NCBI RefSeq assembly: GCF_013343295.1
Contig: NZ_CP049074.1
Span: 1,965,501-2,029,500 of the forward strand
Reading direction: 5' to 3'
Length of the DNA: 64,000 nt
Origin: Metallosphaera tengchongensis
GTDB taxonomy: Archaea; Thermoproteota; Thermoprotei_A; Sulfolobales; Sulfolobaceae
The notes under the pieces were generated by a model, which searched no databases, had not been told where the DNA came from, and saw only the letters and a program-made list of their open reading frames with translations. This document shows positions 63,042 to 64,000 of this stretch, in pieces. Numbering within the stretch: the first letter of the stretch is position 1; each line of letters begins with the position of its first letter. The position numbers and the translations under genes are program-made.

Positions 63042-63504
63042 ATGAAAGCTAAGTTGTTCATCTTTCTTGTGCTCCTCGTGCTCTCCTCTTTTTTTGTAAT
63101 AGGTAAAGCAGAAACTCCCCAGGGGACTGCTACTCCCATTAAGCACGTGGTGTTCATTGAGCTGGAGAACCACGCTTTCGACAGCATTTTCGGTACCTAT
63201 CCCTTTGGGTACCCAGTCCTGGAGAACAACATCACCCTGAACTTGATGAGACCAGTTAACTACGTGTACAACCTTTCCGTACTCCAGCTCTTGGATCAGG
63301 GCGGGAACGTGTCCTGGGTCTCAGTCCAGTACGGGGACAAGGTACTCCACCCATACTATGCAGGTAACGTGGTCCTGAAGGACCCTGTAGAGGGTTACGT
63401 CAACTACCACGTGGACTGGGACTACGGGAGGATGGACGGATTCGTCAACGGTTCTGGGCCACAGAGCCTAGCTTACATATCTTACGAGCAGGCACCAGCC
63501 TTGT
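63042..63504 (+). pseudogene. Secreted phosphoesterase (acid phosphatase/phospholipase C-like), truncated by an insertion
   Basis: The first 155 residues encode a signal peptide (residues 3-23) and PIKHVVFIELENHAFDSIFGTYPFG, the opening motif of the phosphoesterase family (IKHVVVxxxENxSFDxxFGTYP). A DWDYGRMDGFV segment follows. At about 63500 the sequence changes to the left end of an IS607 element (GTCAGCAGTTTCAGTC), so the reading frame continues into insertion sequence. The usual length is 400-500 aa. The rest of the gene, if present, lies beyond the window. Confidence 0.8.
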
Positions 63505-64000
63505 CAGCAGTTTCAGTCAGAATATTGAGTTTATATAACTCCATATCAAGATCTTATACGATGCTAGGACCAAAAGAGGTATGGGAGAGACTGGGCATAT
63601 CCTACCTTCCGTTGTGGACTTAAGTTAAACAGGGTTAGGGAAGCCTGTCGTCCTAGAGAGAGGTAAATGGGGTTTAGGCAAGACGTGGGGAGGTTAGTGG
63701 GCACGGTGAAAAAGAGGAAGGTGGCCCTCTACGCTAGAGTGTCGTCAGACGCACAGAAGGACGAGCTAAAACAGGTCTACATAAAGGATAGAGTGAAGGA
63801 ATATGACCTTGTTACTACTGACATGGTCCAGGCCTGGACATGGAGAGGAAGGAATCCCGAAGACTGAGGATGGCCCTCTACGACGAGGTCTCTAAAGTCG
63901 CGTTTAGGCACAGGTCAGTGGGTCCAGCTCCGGGGTAGTGGAGGAGGTGTGTGAAGCTCATAACTGCGGAATCCAGGTCTTGGAGGGAGAGGACAGGACT
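63505..64000 (+). mobile_element. tnpA: IS607-family element, left part with broken tnpA
   Basis: After a left end shared with 30165 and the MITEs, an ATG at 63551 begins LGPKEVWERLGISYLP (MerR-type helix-turn-helix), then stops. Further frames give RQDVGRLVGTVKKRKVALYARVSSDAQKDEL (63667 on; YARVSS holds the recombinase serine) and VEEVCEAHNCGIQVLE near 63940. Stops and frameshifts separate them, so the recombinase is dead. The element runs off the window edge. Confidence 0.75.

Overview
The window looks like a chromosomal segment of a thermoacidophilic crenarchaeon of the order Sulfolobales. The evidence is two very large CRISPR arrays whose repeat ends in the AATTGAAAG tag, a csa1-type adaptation gene, a Csx10-type III-D effector operon, TATA-box leaderless promoters, merH-merA mercury resistance, sulfur-metabolism genes and IS607-type insertion relics. 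The coding DNA is fairly GC-rich for the order. I do not assign a genus. All calls come from reading the sequence; no database search was run.

Layout. 0-9.9 kb: sparsely coding flank with a putative zincin (HERFH motif), a secreted beta-rich surface protein, a membrane PH-like protein, a broken archaeal ATPase, a metallophosphoesterase, and a small degenerate CRISPR of a different repeat family (about 6.1 kb). 9.9-27.5 kb: CRISPR memory and adaptation. It holds a CARF protein, array 1 (67 repeats, transcribed leftward), csx1, csa1, cas4, array 2 (64 repeats, transcribed rightward), cas1, cas2 and cas6. The two arrays diverge from nearly identical ~210 bp leaders about 5.7 kb apart. 27.9-34.8 kb: accessory genes, namely vapBC, a second csx1, an IS607/tnpB relic, a CARF-PIN fusion and a AAA ATPase. 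36.0-43.9 kb: a compact type III-D operon (small subunit, RAMPs, a 53-aa gene, HD-GGDD Cas10, Csx10-like). Divergent from it is a second module (RecB/Cas4-like nuclease, a second Cas6, an unknown 120-aa protein). 46-64 kb: housekeeping and metabolic genes, namely a frameshifted prolyl oligopeptidase, a methyltransferase, merHA, tusA, a molybdopterin oxidoreductase, an Fe-S membrane protein, a sulfite-oxidase-like pair, a TauE/SafE exporter, an AIM24-like protein, an MFS exporter, and a phosphoesterase broken by an IS607 relic.

How the parts fit. Cas1, Cas2, Cas4 and Csa1 would add spacers to both arrays and one or both Cas6 proteins would mature the crRNAs. The III-D complex would use them against transcripts. 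Its Cas10 keeps an HD nuclease and a GGDD cyclase motif, so it should make cyclic oligoadenylate. Two Csx1 HEPN RNases and a CARF-PIN protein would respond to that signal, and the CARF-only protein is a candidate ring nuclease to end it. No type I-A interference genes (cas3, cas8a, cas5, cas7, csa5) are visible in the window.

Most distinctive observations: the paired inverted leaders with shared ATGCGACC motifs; a repeat point mutation swept through array 1; a leader-proximal repeat mutation in array 2 not yet copied; two orphan repeat pairs outside the arrays; the CARF-PIN effector; the cas4-like/cas6/120-aa module divergent from III-D; a 53-aa gene inside the effector operon; and two MITEs that keep the tnpB 3' end and could be stand-alone guide-RNA loci.
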